A DNA stretch of 21,691 nt. Origin: an uncultured Vogesella sp. GTDB taxonomy: Bacteria > Pseudomonadota > Gammaproteobacteria > Burkholderiales > Chromobacteriaceae. Made by a program: the position numbers and the translations under genes. A model generated the notes under the pieces. It was not told the origin of the DNA and ran no database searches. It worked only from the letters and a program-made list of their open reading frames with translations. The DNA is taken from contig CAMLGD010000029.1 of the NCBI GenBank assembly GCA_946479405.1, positions 1 to 21,691 of the forward strand, written 5' to 3'. Below, piece by piece: positions 8,190 to 15,566 of the stretch (position 1 is its first letter; each line of letters begins with the position of its first letter).

Positions 8190-8211
8190 CCGGCGGCGGC
8201 AGCGCCGCCGG
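8190..8211 (-). other. Intercistronic hairpin between aldehyde dehydrogenase and ATPase genes
   Basis: CCGGCGGCG (8190-8198) and CGCCGCCGG (8203-8211) form a perfect nine-bp stem with a four-base loop. On the minus strand it is followed by an A-rich stretch (the T-run at 8172-8178 is on the plus strand), so it is not a standard intrinsic terminator for this operon. It may mark a processing site separating enzyme and transporter modules in the 96-bp gap. Confidence 0.5.
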
Positions 8212-8233
8212 CACGACGACTTGGAACAGGCTC

Positions 8234-9649
8234 CTAGCGCGCGCTCAGGCGCTTGCGTTTGAAACAGATCACCTTGGGCTGCGACATCTCGGCGATGGCG
8301 AAGCGCACTCCCTCGCGTCCCAGCGAGCCGTACTTGAAACCGCCGAACGGCATGCCGTCGAAGCGGAAGTCGGAGGAGTCGTTGATCATCACCCCGCCGG
8401 CCTGCAGCCGTTCCGCCACGCCCAGTGCCGTCTCCAGGTGGCTGGTGAAGATGCCGGCCTGCAGGCTGCTGTCGCTATCGTTGGCCGCAGCCAGCGCGCT
8501 CTCCAGATCGTCGAACGGGGCGACGATCACCACCGGCGCGAACACCTCCTCGCGCCAGACGCGGGCGGTGGTCGGCACGTCGGCGAGGATGGTCGGCGCG
8601 TACAGCGCGCCGCGGCGCTGGTGGCCGCACAGCACGGTGGCGCCCTCGGCGATCGCCTCGTCCACCCAGCTTTCGATGCGGCAGGCCTGCGCCTCGCTGA
8701 TCATCGGCCCCATGTCGGTGGCCTCGTCCAGCGGGTCGCCGACCCGCATCGCGGCGGTCAGCTCGGTCAGGTAGCGGGTGAACAGCTCGTACACCGGGCG
8801 GGCGATCAGCAGGCGCTGGGTGCCGATGCAGTTCTGGCCGGCGGCCCAGAACGCGCCGGAGACACAGGATTCGGCGGCGTCGCGCAGGTCGCAGTCGGCC
8901 ATCACGATTACCGGCGCGTTGCCGCCCAGGTCCATCGCCAGTTTCTTCAGCCCCGCCTCACGGGTGATGGCTTCGCCGCTGACCGGGCCGCCGGTGAAGC
9001 TGACCATGCGGATCGCCTTGTCGCGCACCAGCGGCGCGGCCACCTCACTGCCGCCGTGCACCAGCTGCAGCGCGTCGTGCGGTACGCCGGCCTGCCACAG
9101 GCACTCGGCCAGCCGCACCGCCGATAGCGGCGCCAGCAGCGACGGCTTGAGGATCACCGCATTGCCGGCGGCCAGCGCCGGCCCCAGCTTGTGGGCGACC
9201 AGGTTGAGCGGGTCATTGAACGGGGTGATGGCGAGGATCACGCCCAGCGGTTCGTTAGTGAAATAGCCGCTGCGGTCTTCGGCGCCGGCGTAAGCGTCGA
9301 ACGGGATGATCTCGCCGCCGTGGCGTTTGGCTTCTTCCGCTGACAGTCGCAGCGTGTTGACGCAGCGCGCCACCTCCTTGCGTGCCTGGCGCAGCGCCTT
9401 GCCGGACTCCAGCACGATGGTGCGGGCAAACTCGGCCGCCTGCTGTTCCACCATGGTCGCGGCGCGTTGCAGCAGCTCGGCGCGCTGGTGGCGCGGCAGC
9501 GCTGCGGCCAACGTTGCGCCGTGGCGGGCGCGGCTGACGACGGCCGGCAGTTCCTCGACCGCGGTCAGCTCGACGCTGCCGACCACGCTGCCGTCGAACG
9601 GCGACTGCACTTCGCAGTGCATGGCCTGGTGTTTGAGTGGCGCGTTCAT
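8234..9649 (-). CDS. Aldehyde dehydrogenase, probable semialdehyde dehydrogenase
   Basis: A 471-aa NAD(P)-dependent aldehyde dehydrogenase. Visible elements are the oxyanion Asn145 in [11 protein letters not shown] (168-170), the cofactor motif FTGGPVSG (218-225), and the catalytic Cys274 in GQNCIGTQ. The conserved general-base Glu of LELGG is Asp here (Asp240 in MDLGG), which is unusual. The start at 9649 is well supported by AGGAGGTGAC just upstream and a 4-bp overlap (ATGA) with the homoserine dehydrogenase stop. That coupling suggests the two enzymes act in sequence, here aspartate semialdehyde to aspartate without a phosphorylated intermediate. An alternative is the semialdehyde made by the kinase/phospho-lyase pair on the other strand. 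Confidence 0.85.
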   Translation of the reverse strand: MNAPLKHQAMHCEVQSPFDGSVVGSVELTAVEELPAVVSRARHGATLAAALPRHQRAELLQRAATMVEQQAAEFARTIVLESGKALRQARKEVARCVNTLRLSAEEAKRHGGEIIPFDAYAGAEDRSGYFTNEPLGVILAITPFNDPLNLVAHKLGPALAAGNAVILKPSLLAPLSAVRLAECLWQAGVPHDALQLVHGGSEVAAPLVRDKAIRMVSFTGGPVSGEAITREAGLKKLAMDLGGNAPVIVMADCDLRDAAESCVSGAFWAAGQNCIGTQRLLIARPVYELFTRYLTELTAAMRVGDPLDEATDMGPMISEAQACRIESWVDEAIAEGATVLCGHQRRGALYAPTILADVPTTARVWREEVFAPVVIVAPFDDLESALAAANDSDSSLQAGIFTSHLETALGVAERLQAGGVMINDSSDFRFDGMPFGGFKYGSLGREGVRFAIAEMSQPKVICFKRKRLSAR

Positions 9650-10713
9650 GCTGTCACCTCCTGGCCGCGGGTCTGGCCGGCCAGCTCGATCAGGTCGGAC
9701 AGCACGGCGAAGGCGGTTTCCACGCGCCCGGCGCCGGGGCCGCTGATGGTGACGCCGCCCAGCACGTCGGTGTCGAAGGTGATGGCGTTGGTGACGCCGC
9801 CGATCGCCGCCAGCGGATGGCCGGCCGGCAGTTCGCGCGGCTCGACGCTGGCGCTGACGCTGCCGTCCGGGTGACGGCTGGCGGAACCGACCAGGCGCCA
9901 GCTGCGTCCGGCGGCTTGCGCGGCGCGGATGTCGGCGCCGGTGAGGCCGGTGATGCCGCGGCAGGGCACGTCGGCGCGGGTCAGCCCGGCCTGCCACAAG
10001 GTGTTGGCAAGAATCACCACCTTCAGCTGCACGTCGCCACCGCCGAGGTCGGCACTGGGGTCGGCTTCGGCGTAGCCGAGTGCCTGCGCCTCGCGCACCG
10101 CGTCGTCGAAGTCGTGGCCCTGCGTCAGTCGCTCCAGCACGAAGTTGGAGGTGCCGTTGAGGATGCCGGCAAAGCCGTTGATCTCGCAGCCGCGCAGCGT
10201 GGTGCCGATCTGGCGCAGCACCGGGGTGCCGCTCATCACCGCGCCCTCGTACTTGATGGCGGCACCGTTGGCCGCAGCCAGCTGGGTCAGCGATTGCTGT
10301 GCCAGCGCGATCGGACCCTTGTTGGTGGTGATCACGTGCTTGCCGTGGCTCAGCGCGGCACGGCAGTGCGATAGCGCCGGCTCGCCGGTGTGCGGGTCGG
10401 TGAAGGTGGCCTCGACCACCACGTCGACGTAGTCGGCGGTGACCAGTTCCAGGGTGGCGGCCAGGTCGATGTGTTCGCTGATGCGGGTGGCGGGGTCGCG
10501 GCGCAGTGCGTCGGTGCTGAAGCCGCTGTCGGCGGTGGCCAGCAGCGCGTCAAGATCGATCCCCTGCGGGTTGCTGACCACGCCCAGGCGCAGGTCGGCC
10601 AGTGCGGTGATGCGGATGTCGAGGTCGCCGAGCTTGCCTTGCTTGGCCTTGAGCAGGGACACCAGGCCCTGGTTAACGCCGCCGAAACCAATCAGTGCCA
10701 ATCGGAAAGTCAT
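9646..10713 (-). CDS. hom: Homoserine dehydrogenase lacking an ACT domain
   Basis: A 355-aa homoserine dehydrogenase. It has an N-terminal Rossmann motif GFGGVNQG (9-16), the TTNKGP loop (129-134), the family signature [10 protein letters not shown] (184-193), and the catalytic stretch [16 protein letters not shown] (216-231) with its Asp residues and Lys231. The C-terminal ACT domain that gives threonine feedback in biosynthetic enzymes of about 430 aa is absent. That absence and the operon partners favour a catabolic direction, homoserine to aspartate semialdehyde. The start at 10713 is chosen for AAGGGA upstream and alignment of the Rossmann motif at the N-terminus. It is the first enzyme gene of the operon and overlaps the aldehyde dehydrogenase gene. 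Confidence 0.88.
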   Translation of the reverse strand: MTFRLALIGFGGVNQGLVSLLKAKQGKLGDLDIRITALADLRLGVVSNPQGIDLDALLATADSGFSTDALRRDPATRISEHIDLAATLELVTADYVDVVVEATFTDPHTGEPALSHCRAALSHGKHVITTNKGPIALAQQSLTQLAAANGAAIKYEGAVMSGTPVLRQIGTTLRGCEINGFAGILNGTSNFVLERLTQGHDFDDAVREAQALGYAEADPSADLGGGDVQLKVVILANTLWQAGLTRADVPCRGITGLTGADIRAAQAAGRSWRLVGSASRHPDGSVSASVEPRELPAGHPLAAIGGVTNAITFDTDVLGGVTISGPGAGRVETAFAVLSDLIELAGQTRGQEVTA

Positions 10714-10747
10714 CGCTAGATCCCTTCGTGTTCGAGTGTGGAACTTC

Positions 10748-10790
10748 ATGTTACGGTGGCAAAATGACGGCAACAATCGACAAAATGACG
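10748..10790 (-). promoter_or_regulatory. Putative promoter and direct-repeat operator of the catabolic operon
   Basis: On the minus strand TTGTTG (10776-10771) and TAACAT (10753-10748) are separated by 17 bp, a plausible sigma70 pair about 35 bp before the hom start. CAAAATGACG occurs twice on the plus strand (10760-10769 and 10781-10790), 21 bp apart, or about two helical turns. One copy lies in the promoter spacer and one just upstream of the -35. Lrp-type oligomers bind helically phased sites, so these are candidate targets for either Lrp gene. The gap between lrp and hom is 87 bp and AT-richer than its surroundings. Confidence 0.45.
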
Positions 10791-10800
10791 CTAAAAACGG

Positions 10801-11313
10801 TTATTTTGTTGCGATTTGACTGCTGTCGGCTGCGCTTTGCCCGTCGCCTTCCACCGGGATGAACAGCGAGGTTTTCAGGGTGTTGAGCACCACGTTGGTG
10901 GTGATGCGGCGGATCATCGGGTTGTTCTCCATTACCCGTGCCGTCAGGCGGTCGTAGGCCTCGACATCCTGCGCGGTGATGATGACGATCAGGTCGGCGG
11001 CGCCGGTCACGTAGTAGATCTGCTGGATGGCGTCGATCTGCTTCGCCCACTCGCGGAAGCGGTTGACGGTGTCGTAGTTGTCGCGCTCGATTTCCATGGC
11101 GGCGACAAAGCTCATCGGCCGCCCGACCAGCGCGCGGTCGAGCACGGCCACTTCGGCGCTGATGATTTTTTCGGCACGCAGCCGCTTGAGTCGCTTCTGC
11201 ACGGCGGAGGCAGACAGGCCGATGGTCTCGGCAATCGTTTCCGCATTTACCGAGCAGTCGCGCTGCATGATGGTGAGGATCTTCTGATCGAATGAATCAA
11301 GCGCAGTGGTCAT
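10801..11313 (-). CDS. Lrp/AsnC-family transcriptional regulator (second)
   Basis: A 170-aa Lrp/AsnC protein. The N-terminal helix-turn-helix (about residues 8-58, INAETIAETIGLSASAVQKRL-like) is followed by the AsnC ligand-binding domain with YYVTGAADLIVIITAQD. A short polar tail (GDGQSAADSSQ) exceeds the usual length of about 150 aa. The start at 11313 puts the DNA-binding domain at the N-terminus; a longer frame from 11427 overlaps the upstream gene. It lies 17 bp after the unrecognised 224-aa gene and 87 bp before hom, so it is placed to control the operon. It differs clearly in sequence from the regulator at 3427-3861. Confidence 0.9.
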   Translation of the reverse strand: MTTALDSFDQKILTIMQRDCSVNAETIAETIGLSASAVQKRLKRLRAEKIISAEVAVLDRALVGRPMSFVAAMEIERDNYDTVNRFREWAKQIDAIQQIYYVTGAADLIVIITAQDVEAYDRLTARVMENNPMIRRITTNVVLNTLKTSLFIPVEGDGQSAADSSQIATK

Positions 11314-11330
11314 GGCCGTTACCCGGAAAA

Positions 11331-12005
11331 TTAGAGATAGAAGGCGGTGGCCGAACTGGCCCCCGCACAGGCGCGCACCTGGTCCAGCGCGTGAATCAGT
11401 GCGCTTCTGGTGGCAGCGGTAAAACAATCAAACCGCACCGGCGGCAGCTCCAGCCGGTCAATATCCGCTGGCAGCGGATAGACCTGTTCCGAGCCTTGCT
11501 GGCGCTTGGCGATCAGCGCGCTTCCCTGCAGCGCCAGCAGCGTCATTTGCAGCGAGCAAGGGGCCGGCAGCGCCAGTGCAATGGCCAGCGGCAGCAGCAG
11601 CGGGGTGATTTGTTGCAACAGCGGAAGCTCGTATACCCCCGGCCACCAGGCGTGCGCGTGCGGTGGCCAGCAGCCGGTGGGCAGGGTGGCGGCCATTTCC
11701 ACGCTGCGATCACTGCGCAGCAGGGCATAGGCATGTACTTGGCCGGCGGCGCTGGCACCGGAGTGGAATAGTTCGCCGCAGGGATGCGACGCGTGTTGGC
11801 TGAGTGCGATGCCGGCCGGGCGCAACTGCGCCAGCAGCGCCAGTGCCTGCTGCCGCTGCCAGGCGGACAGCGGTTGGCCGACGACGCCGGCGGCCGGCAA
11901 CACCCGGCAGCGCCACTGCGGGCCGGGCGCCATCGTGACGGCGGCGCTGCCGCCGGGCTGTCCGGTAGCAGGTGGCTGTTCGCTGGAAGGAGATAGTTCA
12001 CGCAT
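11331..12005 (-). CDS. Unrecognised 224-aa protein upstream of lrp
   Basis: I do not recognise a family. The start at 12005 is supported by GAGAGGTG seven bases upstream. The protein has an acidic, Pro/Gly-rich N-terminus (about 30 residues) that looks disordered. A mixed domain with WPGVYELPLLQQI and a hydrophobic, proline-broken stretch (LLLPLAIALALPAPCSL) follows, then a more polar C-terminus ending AFYL. There is no signal peptide and no obvious transmembrane protein pattern. It is followed by the second Lrp gene after 17 bp, so the two probably share a transcript. Its position next to the catabolic operon suggests an accessory or protective role, but none can be assigned. I see no B3/B4-type tRNA-editing motif that would make it a known canavanyl-tRNA deacylase. 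Confidence 0.7.
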   Translation of the reverse strand: MRELSPSSEQPPATGQPGGSAAVTMAPGPQWRCRVLPAAGVVGQPLSAWQRQQALALLAQLRPAGIALSQHASHPCGELFHSGASAAGQVHAYALLRSDRSVEMAATLPTGCWPPHAHAWWPGVYELPLLQQITPLLLPLAIALALPAPCSLQMTLLALQGSALIAKRQQGSEQVYPLPADIDRLELPPVRFDCFTAATRSALIHALDQVRACAGASSATAFYL

Positions 12006-12052
12006 CCGACACCTCTCGTCTTGCTGTCGCCCTGTACTGGCCGGGCGTGCCG

Positions 12053-12080
12053 ATGTTTGGCAGCAATAAATTGGTGTCAA
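12053..12080 (-). promoter_or_regulatory. Putative promoter for the 224-aa gene and second lrp
   Basis: A perfect -35 consensus TTGACA lies on the minus strand (12080-12075), followed after 16 bp by AAACAT (12058-12053), a 3-of-6 match to -10. The start codon at 12005 is about 40 bp downstream of the implied start of transcription. Upstream, 12100-12127 holds CAAAA/TTTTG blocks loosely like the repeats before hom. Confidence 0.35.
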
Positions 12081-12378
12081 TTATGCCGAGAGCGCTGGCG
12101 GCAAAAATGCAAAATTTGGCGGTTTTGTTACGCGATCACGCCTATTTTTTGGCTTTTGTTCCGCCTGATTGGCGTGCTGGCGGCGGTTTGCGCCGTAGCC
12201 GCTGGGCGGTCGGCGGCAAAATTCAAACGGCATGGGGCCGGCGCGACTGGCGCTGGCCGGAGGGACGGTGTGCCAAGCCGGTACGCGTTCTGGCCGACAC
12301 GTGGCGCATGCGGCCAACCGTTACCGCCTAGACACGTTGGCCGCAACATCGCTGCTGCACGGCACTGTATCGCCCACG

Positions 12379-12391
12379 ACGCATTATGCGT
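12379..12391. promoter_or_regulatory. 13-bp palindrome upstream of macA
   Basis: ACGCAT and ATGCGT flank a central T, a perfect palindrome about 50 bp before the macA start. TGTAAT at 12415-12420 could be a -10 for macA, though no good -35 is visible. The position suits an operator for the efflux operon. It differs from the MarR-adjacent palindrome at 17135-17157. Confidence 0.35.
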
Positions 12392-12439
12392 AAACCGGCG
12401 ACACACTCCGCTACTGTAATAACAGCTACGGAGGAATGT

Positions 12440-13621
12440 ATGGCTCAACTCGATCCGCGCCGGCCAGCCCGCAAGCTGGGGCGCAAGGGCTGGTGGTTGC
12501 TGGGTGCGCTGCTGTTGCTGGCGGCTGCTGCCTGGTGGCTGCTGCCGCGTAGCGCGCCGGCGCCCAGCCGGCTGACGCAGAAAGTGGCGCTTGGCCGCCT
12601 GGAAAAAACCGTCACCGCGCAGGGCTCGCTGGCACCGCGCGACTATGTGGATGTCGGCGCCCAGGTGTCCGGGCAGATCAGCAAGGTGCATGTCGCCATC
12701 GGCCAGCAGGTGCGCAAGGGCCAGCTGCTGGTGCAGATCGACCCGGAGGCGTACCAGACCAAGGTCGATAGCGATCACGCCGCAGTGGACGACCTGATCG
12801 CGCAGCGCGACAAGCAGGCCGTCAGCCTGGCGCTGGCACGGCAGCAGCTGTTGCGGCAGCAGGGGCTGCTGAAGCTGGATGCCACCAGCCAGGAGGCGCT
12901 GGAAACTGCACAGGCCGAGCACGACACGGCACGGGCCGGGCTGCAGGCGCTGCAGGCGCAGATCGCCAAGGCGCGCGCCACGCTGCAGGGCGACCAGCTC
13001 AGCCTCAAGTACACCCGCATCTTTTCGCCCATCGATGGCACCGTGGTGTCGCAAACCTATCTGGAAGGGCAGACCATCAACTCCAGCCAGACCGCGCCGA
13101 CCATTCTGCGTGTGGCGCGGCTGGACCCGATGACGGTGGAGGCGCAGGTGGCCGAAGCCGATATTCCGCAGCTCAAGCCGGGCATGCGCGCCTGGTTCAC
13201 CACCCTGGGCGACAGCCAGACGCGGCATCAGGCCACCGTGCGCCAGATCAAGCCCACCCCGGTCACCACCAATGATGTGGTGCTGTACACCGTGCTACTG
13301 GACGTGGCCAATCCGGGGCAGAGCCTGATGATCAACATGACGGCGCAGGTGTTCTTCCTGATCGACAGCGTGGCCGGCATGCCGGTGGTGCCGTTGGCCG
13401 CACTCAAGCCGCTGGCGCTGGATGGCCGCCACTACCGCGCGCAGGTGCTGGTGAACGGCCAGCTGCAAGACCGTGATGTCGAGGTACGGCTGGCCACCCG
13501 CAGCCAGGCCGCCATTGCCCGCGGGCTGAAGCCGGGCGAGGAGCTGGTGCTGTCCAGCCAGAGCAGCGGCAAGCGCAGCAACAGCAACAGCGGCATGCCG
13601 CCGCCACCGCCGGGAGGCTGA
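12440..13621 (+). CDS. macA: MacA-like periplasmic adaptor of tripartite efflux pump
   Basis: A 393-aa membrane-fusion protein. A single N-terminal transmembrane anchor (about 18-35) is followed by a lipoyl/barrel half (VGAQVSGQISKVHV, GQQVRKGQLLVQID), an alpha-helical hairpin rich in Gln/Ala/Leu (about 100-190), the second lipoyl half (SPIDGTVVSQT) and beta-barrel and membrane-proximal domains. The C-terminus is a proline/glycine tail (MPPPPPGG). GGAGGA upstream supports the start at 12440. The gene is followed after one base by macB. MacA links the MacB ATPase in the inner membrane to an outer-membrane channel and stimulates its ATPase. Substrates of MacAB include macrolides, heme precursors, toxins and peptides; which applies here is unknown. 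Confidence 0.92.
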   Translation: MAQLDPRRPARKLGRKGWWLLGALLLLAAAAWWLLPRSAPAPSRLTQKVALGRLEKTVTAQGSLAPRDYVDVGAQVSGQISKVHVAIGQQVRKGQLLVQIDPEAYQTKVDSDHAAVDDLIAQRDKQAVSLALARQQLLRQQGLLKLDATSQEALETAQAEHDTARAGLQALQAQIAKARATLQGDQLSLKYTRIFSPIDGTVVSQTYLEGQTINSSQTAPTILRVARLDPMTVEAQVAEADIPQLKPGMRAWFTTLGDSQTRHQATVRQIKPTPVTTNDVVLYTVLLDVANPGQSLMINMTAQVFFLIDSVAGMPVVPLAALKPLALDGRHYRAQVLVNGQLQDRDVEVRLATRSQAAIARGLKPGEELVLSSQSSGKRSNSNSGMPPPPPGG

Positions 13622-13622
13622 C

Positions 13623-15557
13623 ATGACGGCGCTGTTAACGCTGGCCGGGGTCAGCAAAAGCTACCCGTCGGGCGGGGAGCTGAGCACGGTGCTGCAGGAC
13701 ATCGAGCTCAGCATCCACCGCGGCGAGTTTGTGGCCTTGCTGGGGCCGTCCGGCTGCGGCAAGTCCACCATGATGAACATCCTGGGCTGTCTGGACCGCG
13801 CCAGCGGCGGGCAGTACCGCGTGGCCGGTGTGGACGTGGCCACGCTGGACGCCGACCAGTTGGCCGCATTGCGCTGCCAGACCTTCGGCTTCGTGTTCCA
13901 GCGCTACCACCTGCTGGCTACGGCCAGCGCCAGCGACAATGTGGCGATGCCGGCGATCTACGCCGGGCGCAAGCGTCACGAGCGGCAACAGCGGGCGCAG
14001 CAGCTGCTGACGCGGCTGGGGTTGGGCGAGCGGCTGGACTACAAGCCGGCGCAATTGTCCGGCGGCCAGCAACAGCGGGTATCGATCGCCCGCGCGCTGA
14101 TGAACGACGCGCCGGTGATTCTGGCCGACGAGCCGACCGGCGCGCTGGACAGCCAGAACGGCCGCGATGTGCTGGCCTTGCTCAAGTCGCTGCACGAGGA
14201 AGGCCGCACCATCGTGCTGATCACCCACGATCTGGACATCGCCAACCACGCCGAGCGCATCATCCGCCTGCGCGATGGCCGGGTGGAGGCGGACAGCGGC
14301 AGCGTGGCTGCGCGGCAGCAGGCCGACCCGCAGCACGCGTTGCCGCCGGTGCGGCAACTGTCGCTGGCCCGCCTGTGGGAGGCGCTGCACATGGCACTGG
14401 TGGCGCTGCACGCCAACCTGTTCCGCACCGGGCTGACGCTGCTGGGCATCATCATCGGTGTGGCCGCCGTGGTCACCATGCTGGCCATCGGCAACGGCAG
14501 CAAGGCCGATGTGCTGGAGCGCATCAAGGCGATGGGCACCAACCTGTTGCTGGTGCGCCCCGGCGCGCCCGGCGTGCGGCCAACTGGCAGCATCGCCACG
14601 CTGACCAGCGACGATGCCGCGGCGCTGGCGCAGCTGCCCAATGTCGATGGCGTGGTGCCGACGCGTAGCGCCAGCGGCAAGACGCTGCGGCTGGGCAACC
14701 AGGACTACCGCAGCGAAATCCAGGGCGTGTGGCCAGGTTATCCCCAGGTGAAGGACTGGCCGCTGGGGCAGGGCGTGTTCTTTGGCGCGCAGGAAGAGGC
14801 GCAGCAGGCGGCGGTGATCGTGCTGGGGCAGACCGTGGTCGACAGCCTGTTCCCGCTCGGCGCCAACCCGATCGGCCAGTACGTGATGGTGTCCAACATC
14901 CCGTTCGAGGTGGTGGGGGTGATGGCGCGCAAAGGCGCCAATAGCTTTGGCCAGGATCAGGACGACGTGGCCTTCATCCCGCTGTCCACCGCGCAGTCGC
15001 GGCTGATGGGGCAGCGCTATGTCAACTCCATCACCGTGCGCATCCGCGACATCGACAAGAGCGCGCTGACCGAGCAGCTGATCAACGACATCCTGCTGGC
15101 GCGGCACGTGAAGCAGGATTTCCAGGTGCGCAATACCGCCTCGCTGGTGGAGATGATCACCGAAACACAGAACACGCTGACCCTGCTGCTGGGCTCGGTG
15201 GCGGCGATCTCGCTGCTGGTGGGCGGCATTGGCGTGATGAACATCATGCTGGTGTCGGTGACCGAGCGTACCCGCGAAATCGGCCTGCGCATGGCCACCG
15301 GCGCGCCGATGGGCAGCATCCTGCTGCAGTTCAATGTCGAGGCGGTGGTGGTGTGCGGCCTGGGCGGGCTGATCGGCATCGGCATCGGCCTGCTGGCGGT
15401 GTGGGTGCTGCGGCAAAGCGGGGTGTCGGTGGTGTACTCGCTGCTGCCGCCGCTGCTGGCGTTCGGCTGCGCCTTTGTCACCGGCTGCGTGTTCGGCTAC
15501 CTGCCGGCGCGCAAGGCGGCCCACCTCGACCCGGTTACCGCCCTGGCGGCGGAATAG
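13623..15557 (+). CDS. macB: MacB-like ABC transporter, fused ATPase and permease
   Basis: A 644-aa protein, close to the usual MacB length. The N-terminal ATPase has Walker A GPSGCGKST (41-49), signature LSGGQQQR (145-152), Walker B VILADEP (165-171) and His202. A first transmembrane helix (about 270-290) precedes a large periplasmic domain. Three C-terminal helices (from about 525) include the conserved GGIGVMNIMLVSVTERTREIG segment. It works as a dimer that powers periplasm-to-outside export through MacA and an outer-membrane channel, a mechanotransmission mode rather than transport across the inner membrane. It lies between macA and the channel gene in one operon. Confidence 0.95.
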   Translation: MTALLTLAGVSKSYPSGGELSTVLQDIELSIHRGEFVALLGPSGCGKSTMMNILGCLDRASGGQYRVAGVDVATLDADQLAALRCQTFGFVFQRYHLLATASASDNVAMPAIYAGRKRHERQQRAQQLLTRLGLGERLDYKPAQLSGGQQQRVSIARALMNDAPVILADEPTGALDSQNGRDVLALLKSLHEEGRTIVLITHDLDIANHAERIIRLRDGRVEADSGSVAARQQADPQHALPPVRQLSLARLWEALHMALVALHANLFRTGLTLLGIIIGVAAVVTMLAIGNGSKADVLERIKAMGTNLLLVRPGAPGVRPTGSIATLTSDDAAALAQLPNVDGVVPTRSASGKTLRLGNQDYRSEIQGVWPGYPQVKDWPLGQGVFFGAQEEAQQAAVIVLGQTVVDSLFPLGANPIGQYVMVSNIPFEVVGVMARKGANSFGQDQDDVAFIPLSTAQSRLMGQRYVNSITVRIRDIDKSALTEQLINDILLARHVKQDFQVRNTASLVEMITETQNTLTLLLGSVAAISLLVGGIGVMNIMLVSVTERTREIGLRMATGAPMGSILLQFNVEAVVVCGLGGLIGIGIGLLAVWVLRQSGVSVVYSLLPPLLAFGCAFVTGCVFGYLPARKAAHLDPVTALAAE

Positions 15558-15566
15558 GATTTCAGC

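Larger units (their letters stand above)
12006..12439. other. 434-bp divergent intergenic region with two promoters and an inverted motif pair
   Basis: This gap separates the minus-strand 224-aa gene from macA. The left part (about 12055-12160) is AT-rich and carries the TTGACA promoter. The middle (12160-12300) is GC-rich without a recognisable gene. TGCGGCCAAC (12309-12318) and its reverse complement (12336-12345) form a ten-bp inverted pair with a 17-base spacer. A 13-bp palindrome ACGCATTATGCGT occupies 12379-12391. I see no small ORF with a convincing ribosome-binding site. Confidence 0.6.

Noticed and set aside
8172..8211. Rho-independent terminator between aldehyde dehydrogenase and ATPase genes
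   Set aside because: The T-run precedes the stem on the plus strand, so on the transcribed minus strand the stem is followed by A residues, not T.
9646..10713. Part of a threonine or methionine biosynthesis operon
   Set aside because: No thrB/thrC or metX partners and no ACT domain; the neighbours are an importer, an aldehyde dehydrogenase and a gamma-lyase.
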